Shown: positions 1 through 8,771 of the stretch, in pieces
How positions within the stretch are numbered: the stretch's first letter is position 1
Layout: every line of letters starts with the position of its first letter
Origin: Pseudomonas sp. TH15
GTDB taxonomy: Bacteria > Pseudomonadota > Gammaproteobacteria > Pseudomonadales > Pseudomonadaceae
Reading direction: 5' to 3'
Length of the DNA: 64,000 bases
Assembly (NCBI RefSeq): GCF_016651105.1
Contig: NZ_JAEKEL010000002.1
Coordinates: 764,501-828,500, forward strand
Made by a program: the position numbers and the translations under genes
Notes under the pieces: generated by a model
Database searches by the model: none
What the model was told of the DNA's origin: nothing
Seen by the model: only the letters and a program-made list of their open reading frames with translations

Positions 1-352
1 TCTGCATGCCTTCCTGAACCTTGTTACCGGCATATCCGCCGCCAACAGCGCCCGCAACGGTGGCAAGCTTCTTGCCATTACCGCCACCAACCATATTGCC
101 CAACAGACCACCACCGACCGCACCGAGCACTGTGCCCATGATCTGATGCTGATCCTTGACTGGCGCTTGCCGAGTCACTGCAACGTCCTTGCACACTTCA
201 CGTGGAGTCTTGATCTGTGTCTTGACCGGCTCAACCGCCAGAACTTGCGCATACTCAGGGCCGCTTTTTACCAGGCTGTAGGTGGCAACAGCACCCCCGG
301 CAGTCACACCGACAGCACCCAATACCGCACCAACCAGTAACGACTTGTTCAC
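1..352 (-). CDS. Glycine-zipper 2TM-domain protein (3' end outside window)
   Basis: A minus-strand frame runs off the left edge, giving about 117 residues. It begins with GTG (350-352), five bases after a GGAGG ribosome-binding site. The ATG two bases upstream of the GTG is followed directly by a stop (ATGTGA), so GTG must be used. The N-terminus (NKSLLVGAVLGAVGVTAGG) is one hydrophobic, Gly/Ala-rich membrane or signal segment. A polar linker follows, then a glycine-zipper region rich in GAVGGG and GAVAGG repeats. This matches the glycine-zipper 2TM family of envelope proteins (related to SlyB/Rick_17kDa), whose biochemical role is poorly defined. It is convergent with nothing visible and separated from secF by a strong terminator. 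Confidence 0.75.
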   Translation of the reverse strand, partial: MNKSLLVGAVLGAVGVTAGGAVATYSLVKSGPEYAQVLAVEPVKTQIKTPREVCKDVAVTRQAPVKDQHQIMGTVLGAVGGGLLGNMVGGGNGKKLATVAGAVGGGYAGNKVQEGMQ

Positions 353-412
353 ATGAACCTCCTGACCATCACATGCGGGTCATTGCCCGCGCTTCTCCCA
401 GCCTTGGAGCAT

Positions 413-446
413 AAAAAAAGGCGCGAGTTCAACTCGCGCCTTTTTT
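413..446. terminator. Bidirectional rho-independent terminator
   Basis: A GC-rich hairpin, GGCGCGAG-TTCAA-CTCGCGCC, has an A-run on its left and a T-run on its right, so it could work on either strand. On the minus strand it lies just past the secF stop and would end the queA-secF operon before the glycine-zipper gene. Confidence 0.85.
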
Positions 447-473
447 GGCTAATAGCTGGAAAAACGATGGCCG

Positions 474-1388
474 TTATGGACGGTCGTCGATTTCCTTTTC
501 GGTAGCCGCAGGAGGAATCAAATCCTCGCTGTTCAGGTTCAGCCAGATCAGCACCACGTTCGCGATGTAGATCGACGAGTAGGTACCTGCCAGAACACCG
601 ATGAACAGGGCAATGGAGAAGCCGAACAGGTTGTCGCCACCGAAGAACAACAGCGCCGAGATCGCCAGCAAGGTGGAGATCGACGTCGCCATGGTCCGCA
701 GCAGGGTTTGCGTGGTCGAGATGTTGATGTTCTCGATCAGGCTCGCCTTGCGCAGCACCCGGAAGTTCTCACGAACCCGGTCGAATACCACGATGGTGTC
801 GTTGAGCGAGTACCCGATAATCGCCAGCACCGCCGCCAGGACCGTCAAATCGAAGGTGATCTGGAAGAACGACAGGATACCGACGGTCACGATCACGTCG
901 TGGATCAGCGAAACAATGGCGCCGACCGCGAACTTCCACTGAAAGCGGAAAGCCAGGTAGATCAGGATGCCGCCCAGCGCCATCAGCATGCCGAGGCCGC
1001 CCTGGTCGCGCAGCTCTTCACCTACCTGCGGGCCGACGAACTCGACACGCTTGACCTCGGCCGGGTTATCGCCGCCGACCTTTTTCAAGGCATCGGCCAC
1101 CTGGTGACCCAGTTGCGGGTCTTCACCCGGCATACGCACGAGTAGATCGGTGGTCGCACCAAAGCTCTGAACGATGGCTTCGTGGTAACCCGCCGAAGTC
1201 AGTTGCTCACGCACCTTGGTGACATCGGCTGGATGCTCGTAGGTCAGCTCAATGAGCGTACCACCGGTGAAATCCAGCCCCCAGTTCATGCCCTTGTGGA
1301 CGACGCTGAAAATGGCCAGCGCCGTAAGGAACAATGTGACGCCGAACGCGAAGTTGCGAACGCCCATGAAGTTGATTGTACGTAACAT
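474..1388 (-). CDS. secF: Protein translocase subunit SecF
   Basis: Inner-membrane partner of SecD. The SecDF-YajC complex uses the proton-motive force to help SecYEG/SecA complete protein export. The 304-residue length is normal for SecF. An N-terminal membrane helix (~residues 14-32) is followed by the conserved GLDFTGGTLIEL motif (37-48), a short periplasmic domain, and then five more hydrophobic segments with the family motif GYSLNDTIVVFDRVREN. It is the last gene of queA-tgt-yajC-secD-secF, 9 bp after secD, and is followed by a hairpin terminator. No anomalies seen. Confidence 0.97.
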   Translation of the reverse strand: MLRTINFMGVRNFAFGVTLFLTALAIFSVVHKGMNWGLDFTGGTLIELTYEHPADVTKVREQLTSAGYHEAIVQSFGATTDLLVRMPGEDPQLGHQVADALKKVGGDNPAEVKRVEFVGPQVGEELRDQGGLGMLMALGGILIYLAFRFQWKFAVGAIVSLIHDVIVTVGILSFFQITFDLTVLAAVLAIIGYSLNDTIVVFDRVRENFRVLRKASLIENINISTTQTLLRTMATSISTLLAISALLFFGGDNLFGFSIALFIGVLAGTYSSIYIANVVLIWLNLNSEDLIPPAATEKEIDDRP

Positions 1389-1397
1389 GGCAGCCCC

Positions 1398-3269
1398 TTA
1401 AATCCACAACTTCTTGAAGTCCCGACCGCCGAAGATCAGGTTGACCATCGCGCGGGTCACCATGATGGCCGTGAACATCGAGGTAAAGATCCCGAGGGAC
1501 ATGGTCACTGCGAAGCCTTTGACGGGACCGGTGCCCATCGCAAAGAGAATCCCGCCGACCAACAATGTTGTCAGGTTGGCGTCGAGAATCGCGGTGAATG
1601 CCCGGCCGAAGCCTTCGTTGATTGCCCGTTGTACCGTCATGCCTGCCGCGATCTCTTCACGAATACGCGAGAAAATCAGTACGTTGGCGTCGACCGCCAT
1701 ACCCATGGTCAGCACGATACCGGCGATACCCGGCAGGGTCAGCGTTGCACCCAGCAGCGACATCAAGGCCAGCAGCAGCACCATGTTCACGCCCAGAGCG
1801 ACGGTGGCGATGATGCCGAAGAAACGGTAGATGGCGATGATGAACAGCGAGACAAACAGCATGCCCCACAGCGATGCATCGATACCCTTGGTGATGTTGT
1901 CAGCACCCAGGCTCGGGCCAATGGTGCGCTCTTCAGCGAAGTACATTGGTGCAGCCAGACCACCGGCACGCAACAGCAGCGCCAGTTCGGACGACTCGCC
2001 CTGACCGTTCAGGCCAGTAATACGGAACTGAGCACCCAGTGGCGACTGGATGGTCGCCAGGCTGATGATCTTCTTCTCTTCTTTGAACGTTTGAACCGCG
2101 ACGTCTTTCTCGACACCATCAACCAATTGCTTGGTGTAGGTGGTGACAGGACGCTGTTCGATGAAGATCACCGCCATGCTGCGACCGACGTTGCTGCGAG
2201 TCGCACGACTCATCAGCTCGCCACCATGACCATCCAGACGGATGTTCACTTCTGGCGTGCCGTGCTCGCCGAAGCCAGCCTTGGCGTCAGTTACCTGGTC
2301 ACCGGTGATGATCAGGCCACGCTCGATCTGTGCCGGCGGACGCTTGCCTTCACGGAACTCGAAGGTTTCGGAAGTGGCTTTCGAAGCACCTGGCTCAGCA
2401 GCCAGACGAAACTCGAGGTTGGCCGTCTTGCCGAGGATACGCTTGGCTTCTGCGGTGTCCTGCACGCCCGGCAGCTCAACCACGATGCGGTTGGCACCCT
2501 GACGCTGAACAATCGGTTCGGCAACACCCAGTTCGTTGACGCGGTTACGTACCGTGGTCAAGTTCTGCTTGATGGAGTATTCACGGATTTCCGCCAGCTT
2601 GGCCGGGGTCATCGCCAGACGCAGCACCGGTTGACCATTGAGGTCAGCCGGAACAATGTCGAAATCGTTGAAGCTCTTGCGGACCAGCGCACGGGCCTGT
2701 TCGCGGGTTGCTTCATCAGTGAAGCCCAGCTGAATGGCACCATTGAGTTGCGGCAGGCTGCGATAGCGCAGTTTCTCTTTACGCAACAGGCTCTTGACGT
2801 CGCCTTCGTAGACTTTCAGGCGGGCGTCGAGGGCTTTGTCCATGTCCACTTCCAGCAGGAAGTGCACACCACCGGACAAGTCCAGACCCAGCTTCATCGG
2901 GTGCGCACCGAGGCTGCGCAGCCATTGCGGGGTGGTTTGTGCCAGGTTCAGTGCAACGACGTAGTCATCACCCAATGCCTTGCGCACTACGTCTTTGGCC
3001 GGCAGCTGGTCTTCAGCCTTGGTCAGACGGATCAGGCCGCCCTTGCCGTTCGCCGACAGCGTGGCTGCCTTGACGTTGATCCCGGACTCTTTGAGCGCAG
3101 TGCTCACACGGTCCAGATCAGCCTGATTGACCAACAGTGCAGTACTTGCACCGCTGACCTGAATGGCCGGGTCATCAGGATAAAGATTGGGAGCGGAATA
3201 AATCAGACCGACCGCCAGCACCGCCAGGATCAGAATGTATTTCCACAGAGGGTATTTGTTCAGCATCAC
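1398..3269 (-). CDS. secD: Protein translocase subunit SecD
   Basis: Large subunit of SecDF, an RND-superfamily membrane protein that pulls substrates into the periplasm during Sec export. It has 623 residues, typical for pseudomonads. There is one N-terminal membrane helix (~10-26), the motif GLDLSGGVHFLLEVD (128-142), a long periplasmic region (P1 head), and a C-terminal bundle of five helices containing GMAVDANVLIFSRIREE. Two adjacent ATG codons open the frame (MMLNKYP) and either could be used. It lies between yajC (60 bp upstream) and secF (9 bp downstream) and is co-transcribed with them. Confidence 0.97.
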   Translation of the reverse strand: MMLNKYPLWKYILILAVLAVGLIYSAPNLYPDDPAIQVSGASTALLVNQADLDRVSTALKESGINVKAATLSANGKGGLIRLTKAEDQLPAKDVVRKALGDDYVVALNLAQTTPQWLRSLGAHPMKLGLDLSGGVHFLLEVDMDKALDARLKVYEGDVKSLLRKEKLRYRSLPQLNGAIQLGFTDEATREQARALVRKSFNDFDIVPADLNGQPVLRLAMTPAKLAEIREYSIKQNLTTVRNRVNELGVAEPIVQRQGANRIVVELPGVQDTAEAKRILGKTANLEFRLAAEPGASKATSETFEFREGKRPPAQIERGLIITGDQVTDAKAGFGEHGTPEVNIRLDGHGGELMSRATRSNVGRSMAVIFIEQRPVTTYTKQLVDGVEKDVAVQTFKEEKKIISLATIQSPLGAQFRITGLNGQGESSELALLLRAGGLAAPMYFAEERTIGPSLGADNITKGIDASLWGMLFVSLFIIAIYRFFGIIATVALGVNMVLLLALMSLLGATLTLPGIAGIVLTMGMAVDANVLIFSRIREEIAAGMTVQRAINEGFGRAFTAILDANLTTLLVGGILFAMGTGPVKGFAVTMSLGIFTSMFTAIMVTRAMVNLIFGGRDFKKLWI

Positions 3270-3329
3270 GCCGCCCGCTTATGACGCGGGGCGCCTTGCG
3301 CGCCCCGTCGATTGAGTAGAAGTTGGAAC

Positions 3330-3668
3330 TTAGATCGCTTTGAGCGTGCCTTTTGGCAGCGTGGCGGCGATGGCGCCTTTCTGGAACTTCATTTCCACGG
3401 TGTCGGAAACTTCCAGAACCACGAAATCATCAGCCACTTTAGTGATCTTGCCGGCGATACCACCGGTGGTCACAACTTCGTCGCCTTTTTGCAGGCTACC
3501 CAGCAGGTTCTTCTGCTCTTTGGCGCGCTTGGCCTGTGGACGCCAGATCATCAGGTAGAAGATGACCAGGAAGCCGACCAGGAAAATCCACTCAAAGCCG
3601 CCGCCCATTGGGCCTGCAGCTGCGGGTGCAGCACCATCGGCCATGGCATTAGAGATAAAAAAGCTCAT
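3330..3668 (-). CDS. yajC: Sec translocon accessory subunit YajC
   Basis: Small single-span membrane protein that associates with SecDF. It has 112 residues. A short N-terminal region is followed by one strong membrane helix (~25-43, WIFLVGFLVIFYLMIW), then the diagnostic RPQAKRAKE motif, and a cytoplasmic part with the family sequence GDEVVTTGGIAGKI. It is 43 bp downstream of tgt and upstream of secD, the usual gammaproteobacterial order. Confidence 0.97.
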   Translation of the reverse strand: MSFFISNAMADGAAPAAAGPMGGGFEWIFLVGFLVIFYLMIWRPQAKRAKEQKNLLGSLQKGDEVVTTGGIAGKITKVADDFVVLEVSDTVEMKFQKGAIAATLPKGTLKAI

Positions 3669-3711
3669 TTAGCACTCCAGTTGCAAATGTTGAATCTTGG
3701 GGTCAGAAAAC

Positions 3712-4836
3712 TCAGTCCAAAGGCGGAACAGGTAGCCCGCGTTTGGCGTAGAAGGCATCGACAAAGGCGGCCAATGTACCCTGTTGAATAGCCTCGCGCA
3801 AACCAGCCATAAGCACCTGGTAATGGCGCAAATTGTGGATGGTATTCAACATGCTACCCAGCATTTCGCCGCACTTGTCCAGATGGTGCAGATAAGCACG
3901 GGAGAAGTTCTGGCAGGTGTAGCAATCGCAGGTCGGATCCAGCGGCGTATCATCATGGCGATGGAACGCGTTACGGATCTTCAGCACGCCTGTATCAATG
4001 AACAGATGCCCATTGCGGGCATTACGGGTTGGCATCACGCAATCGAACATGTCCACACCGCGGCGCACACCCTCAACCAGATCTTCCGGTTTGCCAACGC
4101 CCATAAGGTAACGAGGTTTGTCAGCCGGCATCATGCCCGGCAGGTAATCCAGCACCTTGATCATTTCGTGCTTGGGCTCGCCCACCGACAGGCCGCCAAT
4201 GGCCAGGCCATCAAAGCCGATCTTGTCGAGGCCTTCCAGGGAGCGCATGCGCAGGTCCTGGTGCATGCCGCCCTGAACGATGCCGAACAGCGCCGCCGTG
4301 TTGTCGCCATGGGCGTTTTTCGAACGCTGGGCCCAGCGCAGCGAGAGCTCCATGGACACACGGGCAACGTCTTCGTCAGCCGGGTACGGGGTGCATTCGT
4401 CGAAAATCATCACGATGTCAGAGCCCAGGTCACGCTGGACCTGCATCGACTCTTCCGGGCCCATGAACACTTTGGCGCCATCAACCGGAGAGGCGAAGGT
4501 CACGCCCTCCTCCTTGATCTTGCGCATCGCGCCCAGGCTGAACACCTGAAAACCGCCGGAGTCTGTAAGAATCGGGCCTTTCCACTGCATGAAATCGTGC
4601 AGGTCGCCGTGCTTCTTGATCACTTCGGTGCCAGGACGCAGCCACAAGTGGAAGGTGTTGCCCAGAATGATTTCCGCGCCGGTGGCGGTGATATCCCGCG
4701 GCAACATGCCCTTCACGGTGCCATACGTGCCCACCGGCATGAAAGCCGGGGTCTCGACGGTACCGCGCGGGAAGGTCAAACGACCGCGACGAGCCTTGCC
4801 GTCAGTGGCCAGCAGTTCAAACGACATACGACTCAT
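3712..4836 (-). CDS. tgt: tRNA-guanine transglycosylase (queuine tRNA-ribosyltransferase)
   Basis: Exchanges guanine-34 for preQ1 in tRNAs with GUN anticodons, a step in queuosine synthesis. It has 374 residues, the normal length. The nucleophile region TDSGGFQVFS contains Asp92. The second active-site segment GVDMFDCVMPTRNARNG is present, and a zinc site CDCYTCQNFSRAYLHHL follows near residue 310. The start codon overlaps the end of queA by 4 bp, so the two are translationally coupled. QueA acts on the tRNA product of Tgt, so neighbouring genes encode consecutive steps. Confidence 0.97.
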   Translation of the reverse strand: MSRMSFELLATDGKARRGRLTFPRGTVETPAFMPVGTYGTVKGMLPRDITATGAEIILGNTFHLWLRPGTEVIKKHGDLHDFMQWKGPILTDSGGFQVFSLGAMRKIKEEGVTFASPVDGAKVFMGPEESMQVQRDLGSDIVMIFDECTPYPADEDVARVSMELSLRWAQRSKNAHGDNTAALFGIVQGGMHQDLRMRSLEGLDKIGFDGLAIGGLSVGEPKHEMIKVLDYLPGMMPADKPRYLMGVGKPEDLVEGVRRGVDMFDCVMPTRNARNGHLFIDTGVLKIRNAFHRHDDTPLDPTCDCYTCQNFSRAYLHHLDKCGEMLGSMLNTIHNLRHYQVLMAGLREAIQQGTLAAFVDAFYAKRGLPVPPLD

Positions 4837-5897
4837 ACAGTTTCCTCAGGGCCCGATTCTTTAGGGGCAGTCGGCGCAGGATTACGGGTGATAAACATCG
4901 CATCACCGTAGCTGAAAAAGCGGTAACCATGCTCCACCGCTGCTTTATAGGCAGCCATGGCTTCGGGATAACCGGCGAACGCCGAAACCAGCATCAACAG
5001 CGTGGATTCAGGCAAATGGAAGTTGGTGACCAGAGCATCGACCACATGAAACGGCCGGCCCGGGTAGATAAAGATGTCAGTGTCGCCACTGAACGGCTTG
5101 AGCACGCCATCGCGGGCGGCGCTTTCCAGGGAACGCACGCTGGTGGTCCCCACCGCCACCACCCGACCACCGCGAGCACGGCAGGCAGCGACGGCATCCA
5201 CCACGTCCTGGCCGACTTCCAGCCATTCGCTATGCATGTGGTGGTCTTCAAGCTTCTCAACGCGCACAGGCTGGAACGTCCCCGCACCGACGTGCAAGGT
5301 CACGAACGCCGTCTCGACGCCCTTGGCGGCAATCGCATCCAGCAACGGCTGATCGAAATGCAGCCCCGCCGTCGGCGCCGCCACTGCGCCGAGGCGCTCG
5401 GCGTACACGGTCTGATAACGCTCGCGGTCCGAACCTTCGTCCGGGCGATCTATATAAGGAGGCAGCGGCATGTGCCCGACACGATCAAGCAGCGGCAACA
5501 CCTCTTCGGTGAAGCCCAACTCGAACAACGTATCGTGCCGCGCCAGCATTTCTGCCTCGCCGCCGCCGTCGATCAGGATCTTCGTACCGGGCTTGGGCGA
5601 CTTGCTGGACCGCACATGGGCCAGCACGCGATGACTGTCGAGCACTCGCTCCACCAGAATTTCCAGCTTGCCGCCGGAAGCCTTCTGGCCAAACAGCCGC
5701 GCCGGAATCACCCGGGTATTGTTGAACACCATCAAATCGCCCGGACGCAAATGCTCGAGCAAATCAGTGAATTGACGGTGTGCCAGGGCGCCGCTGACCC
5801 CATCCAGGGTCAACAGGCGACTGTTGCGACGCTCGGCCAAAGGGTGGCGAGCGATCAGCGAATCAGGGAGTTCGAAAGTAAAGTCAGCAACGCGCAT
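4833..5897 (-). CDS. queA: S-adenosylmethionine:tRNA ribosyltransferase-isomerase QueA
   Basis: Transfers and isomerises the ribosyl part of SAM onto preQ1-modified tRNA, giving epoxyqueuosine. It has 354 residues, typical of QueA. It opens with MRVADFTFELPDSLIARHP and carries the family motifs RVIPARLFG, TAGLHFDQPLL and HVGAGTFQPVRVE. It is the first gene of the queA-tgt-yajC-secDF operon and diverges from the tRNA-Leu gene, whose promoter lies in the shared 107-bp spacer. No anomaly seen. Confidence 0.97.
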   Translation of the reverse strand: MRVADFTFELPDSLIARHPLAERRNSRLLTLDGVSGALAHRQFTDLLEHLRPGDLMVFNNTRVIPARLFGQKASGGKLEILVERVLDSHRVLAHVRSSKSPKPGTKILIDGGGEAEMLARHDTLFELGFTEEVLPLLDRVGHMPLPPYIDRPDEGSDRERYQTVYAERLGAVAAPTAGLHFDQPLLDAIAAKGVETAFVTLHVGAGTFQPVRVEKLEDHHMHSEWLEVGQDVVDAVAACRARGGRVVAVGTTSVRSLESAARDGVLKPFSGDTDIFIYPGRPFHVVDALVTNFHLPESTLLMLVSAFAGYPEAMAAYKAAVEHGYRFFSYGDAMFITRNPAPTAPKESGPEETV

Positions 5898-5962
5898 GAT
5901 GGAGTTCGTCTAGCAGGGGCCGGGAGTCTAGCCGAAATAGTGAAAATTCTCTATGTACCTGA

Positions 5963-5991
5963 TTGACCAACGGTAATCTCATCTCTATACT
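5963..5991 (+). promoter_or_regulatory. Sigma-70 promoter of tRNA-Leu
   Basis: TTGACC (5963-5968) and TATACT (5986-5991) are separated by exactly 17 bp. A GC-rich discriminator (CCGCGGCC) follows, as is common for stable-RNA promoters, and the mature tRNA begins 14 bp after the -10 box. Confidence 0.85.
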
Positions 5992-6004
5992 CCGCGGCCA
6001 TTAA

Positions 6005-6089
6005 GCCCTGATGGCGGAATTGGTAGACGCGGCGGATTCAAAATCCGTTTTCGCAAGAAGTGGGAGTTCGAGTCTCCCTCGGGGCACCA
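6005..6089 (+). tRNA. tRNA-Leu (anticodon CAA)
   Basis: An 85-nt class II tRNA with a long variable arm. The acceptor 7-mer GCCCTGA pairs with TCGGGGC, followed by discriminator A and an encoded CCA (6087-6089). The D-loop contains GGTAGACGC, and the T-arm contains GTTCGAGTC. The anticodon loop TTCAAAA reads CAA, decoding UUG. Its 3' end is the integration target of the island that follows: a second copy of the terminal CCCTCGGGGCACC occurs at 17040. Confidence 0.97.
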
Positions 6090-6333
6090 TATAGCAGTAT
6101 CTGAAAGTCTCTACCAGACTCTCAGACCCAAAGAAACCGGCCACTTGGCCGGTTTTTTTGTGCCTGTCTGTTTAACGTTGTATCCCCTTATCCGCTGTAT
6201 CCCCTTATCCGCTGTATCGCTGCTTGTATCCTGAGAAAACCCCGAACTTTGGACACAAGGATGAAGTGCGCACATATCAAGCGCCGTCCTCTCCCTGACA
6301 CCACACTTGCGGGATTGAGGCAGAAATCAAAGG
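6076..6333 (+). repeat. Left direct repeat: attL plus integrase 5' region
   Basis: Begins with the tRNA-Leu 3' end (CCCTCGGGGCACC) and continues through a terminator hairpin, integrase arm-like TGTATCCC motifs and the first ~28 codons of an integrase gene. It is nearly identical to 17040-17281. The main difference is one extra 17-bp GTATCCCCTTATCCGCT unit here. Confidence 0.9.
6135..6159 (+). terminator. Rho-independent terminator after tRNA-Leu
   Basis: AACCGGCC-ACTT-GGCCGG followed by seven T residues. The same hairpin is repeated at 17097-17123 as part of the duplicated att region. Confidence 0.9.
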
Positions 6334-6622
6334 AATATAGGAAGCTGGACGGAAACGGCCTCTACTTCCAGGTTAAACCTGATGGTGGTAAATCCTGGCA
6401 GCTACGCTACAGACGTCCGGCGGGCAGTCGGGCTTGGATGGGGCTCGGGGGGGACCCGGAAGTAAGTGGTGCGTTGGCACGGGACAAAGCTGCCGATCTA
6501 CGCAAAGTAGTGAGTAGCGGTGCCGACCCCCTTGCACAAAAGCAATCCGCGAAAGCTGCTATCGATGCGGTCAAGACCCAAACCTTTCGATCTGCCGCTG
6601 ATGCCTGGATGAAGGCAAAAGC
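6249..6622 (+). pseudogene. Truncated P4-type tyrosine integrase (N-terminal part only)
   Basis: Encodes the DUF4102-type arm-binding N-terminus of a P4-family integrase: LDGNGLYFQVKPDGGKSWQ, YRRPAGS and DPLAQKQ are recognisable. The reading frame may start at TTG 6249 or ATG 6261. Identity is lost after about residue 125 (AADAWMKAKAK), where the sequence jumps into the middle of an unrelated DUF927 gene. The core-binding and catalytic domains (R-H-R-Y) are absent, so it cannot recombine DNA. Its position beside tRNA-Leu with the same polarity identifies it as the integrase that inserted the island. Confidence 0.85.
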
Positions 6623-7381
6623 AAAGACACCGGCATGTTCGACACTCTCAACGGTTTAGAAGACGCGGCGGCACTGTCCGACGCGCTCAAAGCTAGCGTG
6701 GCGGACTACTACGGCACACCGATCACCGCGTTCCTCGCCGCCCTGTGCGGGCCAGGCAAGCATCACGGCTGGGCAGCGATCCTGCGCCGCACGCTGGAAG
6801 GCTTTATTGCCAAGTTGCTCCCTGCACAGGCACACCGTGCCGCTGCTCGCTTCGGCCTCGCCGCCGCAGCGGGCGAGCTGGCCACCGTAATGGGCATCAC
6901 CGGCTGGCCGGACGGAACCGCCACTACTGCCGCTCGCGTTTGCTTGAACGCTTGGCTCAACGAGCGCGGCGGCGCCGGTAACTTCGAGGGCGATGCGATC
7001 TTGGCGCGGCTGCGGCAAGTCATAGAACGATTTGGCTAAAGCTGCTTCACCCGCAGGGAATCGGCGGCAGCGAAGGTCGACGAGCACGGCCTGCGCACCA
7101 TCGACCGTCTCGGCTTTCGCAAGACGCTGGAGCACGGCATGGGGGACACCATGCACACCACCAACACCTATTACGTGCTGCCCGAAGCGTGGCGCTCCGA
7201 GATCTTCCGGGGCATGAACATCAACGCCGTGAACAAGGAACTGCTGCAGCGCGAAGTGCTGGAACCGGCCAGCGACGGCAAGGCATCGAGCTTGGTCCGG
7301 TTGCCCGGTCTGGGGCCGCAGCGCTGCTACATCGTAAAGACGATTCCGGGAACGGATGAGAGCGAGGCTCGCGCTGCCTGA
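6623..7381 (+). pseudogene. Remnant of a DUF927-domain (ICE/plasmid primase-helicase-like) protein
   Basis: The C-terminal part of a DUF927 protein, a family common on integrative elements. The segment MFDTLNGLEDAAALSDALK at 6635 is followed by AAAAGELATVMGITGWPDG and FDAWLNERGG-like sequence. A TAA at 7037-7039 stops the frame, but the same frame continues without a shift through residues such as RTIDRLGFRK and TYYVLPEAWRSEIFRG to 7381. The TAA sits where GAA (E) would be expected, so a single nonsense change broke the gene. Its 5' half was lost in the deletion that fused it to the integrase fragment. Confidence 0.75.
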
Positions 7382-7472
7382 GGGCACGTCTGCTGATCGA
7401 GGTAGCGCCGGCTTATTCCCGGCCTCGCCAGCCGCTCATTCAACCCAAACCTAATTTGAAGGAATAAGACAG

Positions 7473-8453
7473 ATGAAAGAATTCCAAGCTTCTACCGAAC
7501 AACATGAACTGCCGGCCAGCGAACTGGGGTGCAGCGAGACCATCTTACTTTCACTGCCGAATTCGGATAGCACTCACGCGGCCGCTAACTGCGAGAAGAA
7601 GCAACGGTTGATCGATGAGATCGACCAACTGACCACCCGCCGTGATAAATACCTGAGGGCGGCTGAAGAACAATACGCCGGGATTGCACCGTTGGAAGCA
7701 TTACTGGAGGGCGACGAAGAATTAGACGCAGATCGTCTGCGTGAAGTCCGCAGTGAGTACAACACGCTGAAACTTCCCTACGACTCCAATAAGCACCATG
7801 CCTGGATTTTAGACACTCAGATCACTCGACGCGAGCAACTGCTCAATCACGAAACCTTGATGGCCGGTTACACCGAAGCGATGGCGAACTGGAAAGCCGA
7901 CGAGCTAGAGCTCAACGAAAAACGAGATAGCCTCAGCACCCGTTTGAATCAGATTCAGCAACAAGCAGTAGAAGACCTGGCCAAGGCCCGGCAAGCCGAA
8001 ACCGATGCAGCCACCGCCTACGCACAGGCAGTAGCTTGGGGCGACACTGAGGGCGAAAAGAACGCCAATACAGACGCGCAAAAGGCTGCGAAAAACCTTG
8101 GGGCTGCCATAGAGCACAATCGTCGGCAACACCTCATCATTGTCGCGCTGGAGCAGGAGCTTGCCATCGTCGACCAGCACATCGCCGAGGCGCAAAAGGA
8201 ACACTTGGCCATCCAGAAAACCGCATTATTGCTGGCTGAAAAGGTATTGGAAGAGCAGTGGAACGAAAAAGCTCAAACACTGATGGATATGGGCGCCAAG
8301 CTGTGGGCAACCCAACGTTTGCTAGGTGACGATCAACTCAGTCTTAGAAGATTGGTGCTGCCTAAAGAAGGTGAAGGCTTCGACACGTGGGGTAGCCGTG
8401 AACTCGCTGACCGTTCATACAAGTTCACCGTTGAAGACATCCTTTCGCTGTAA
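7473..8453 (+). CDS. Coiled-coil protein of unknown function (island cargo)
   Basis: A 326-residue soluble protein with no signal peptide or membrane segment. An SD-like AAGGAATAAG lies just upstream of the ATG. Most of residues ~45-270 is charged, Ala/Glu/Gln/Lys-rich and predicted by eye to be helical coiled coil (e.g. EKRDSLSTRLNQIQQQAVEDL). The last ~50 residues look globular (LPKEGEGFDTWGSRELADRSY). I do not recognise a family. It sits with a 62-residue gene and an MvaT-like gene on the plus strand of the island, and its codon use is more Pseudomonas-like than that of the downstream defence genes. Confidence 0.7.
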   Translation: MKEFQASTEQHELPASELGCSETILLSLPNSDSTHAAANCEKKQRLIDEIDQLTTRRDKYLRAAEEQYAGIAPLEALLEGDEELDADRLREVRSEYNTLKLPYDSNKHHAWILDTQITRREQLLNHETLMAGYTEAMANWKADELELNEKRDSLSTRLNQIQQQAVEDLAKARQAETDAATAYAQAVAWGDTEGEKNANTDAQKAAKNLGAAIEHNRRQHLIIVALEQELAIVDQHIAEAQKEHLAIQKTALLLAEKVLEEQWNEKAQTLMDMGAKLWATQRLLGDDQLSLRRLVLPKEGEGFDTWGSRELADRSYKFTVEDILSL

Positions 8454-8517
8454 CGCACTGAGCCATCGGAAACAGCCTGCGGATGCGGGCTGCTTTTAAC
8501 TCCATCGGGACGAAGAC

Positions 8518-8706
8518 ATGATCAACCATATCCAAAGCAGCGCGAGCTGGAGCGAAACCTTGAAAGCGCGTAAGGAGCACCTGACCGCGTTGCTAAAAAT
8601 TCTCGATATCAAAATCGGAAAGACCACAAAGGTCCAGGTACTCACAATCGATTTGATCAAGAATGAAATGAGCTACGTGGAAAATAAATTGAAAGGCCGG
8701 TCGTAA
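8518..8706 (+). CDS. Small hypothetical protein (62 aa)
   Basis: Begins with ATG 65 bp after the coiled-coil gene, with SD-like GGGACGAAG upstream. The product is basic and probably helical (SWSETLKARKEHLTALLKIL), with no membrane segment or recognisable domain. It lies between the coiled-coil gene and the MvaT-like gene on the same strand, so it may share their transcript. No function can be proposed. Confidence 0.5.
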   Translation: MINHIQSSASWSETLKARKEHLTALLKILDIKIGKTTKVQVLTIDLIKNEMSYVENKLKGRS

Positions 8707-8771
8707 CGCTGAACTTGTCACCTTTCATCCTATTCAGATACATATCACAACGCACCTATCAGGAAGACCTA

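Noticed and set aside
1629..3284. A 551-codon open frame opposite secD
   Set aside because: It is antisense to a certain gene; GC-rich third positions in Pseudomonas create long antisense frames. The composition (Gln/Thr/Arg/His rich) is not that of a normal protein.
8715..8771. Upstream start for the MvaT-like gene
   Set aside because: It would add 19 residues not seen in the family. The ATG at 8772 has a good ribosome-binding site and gives the usual MvaT N-terminus.
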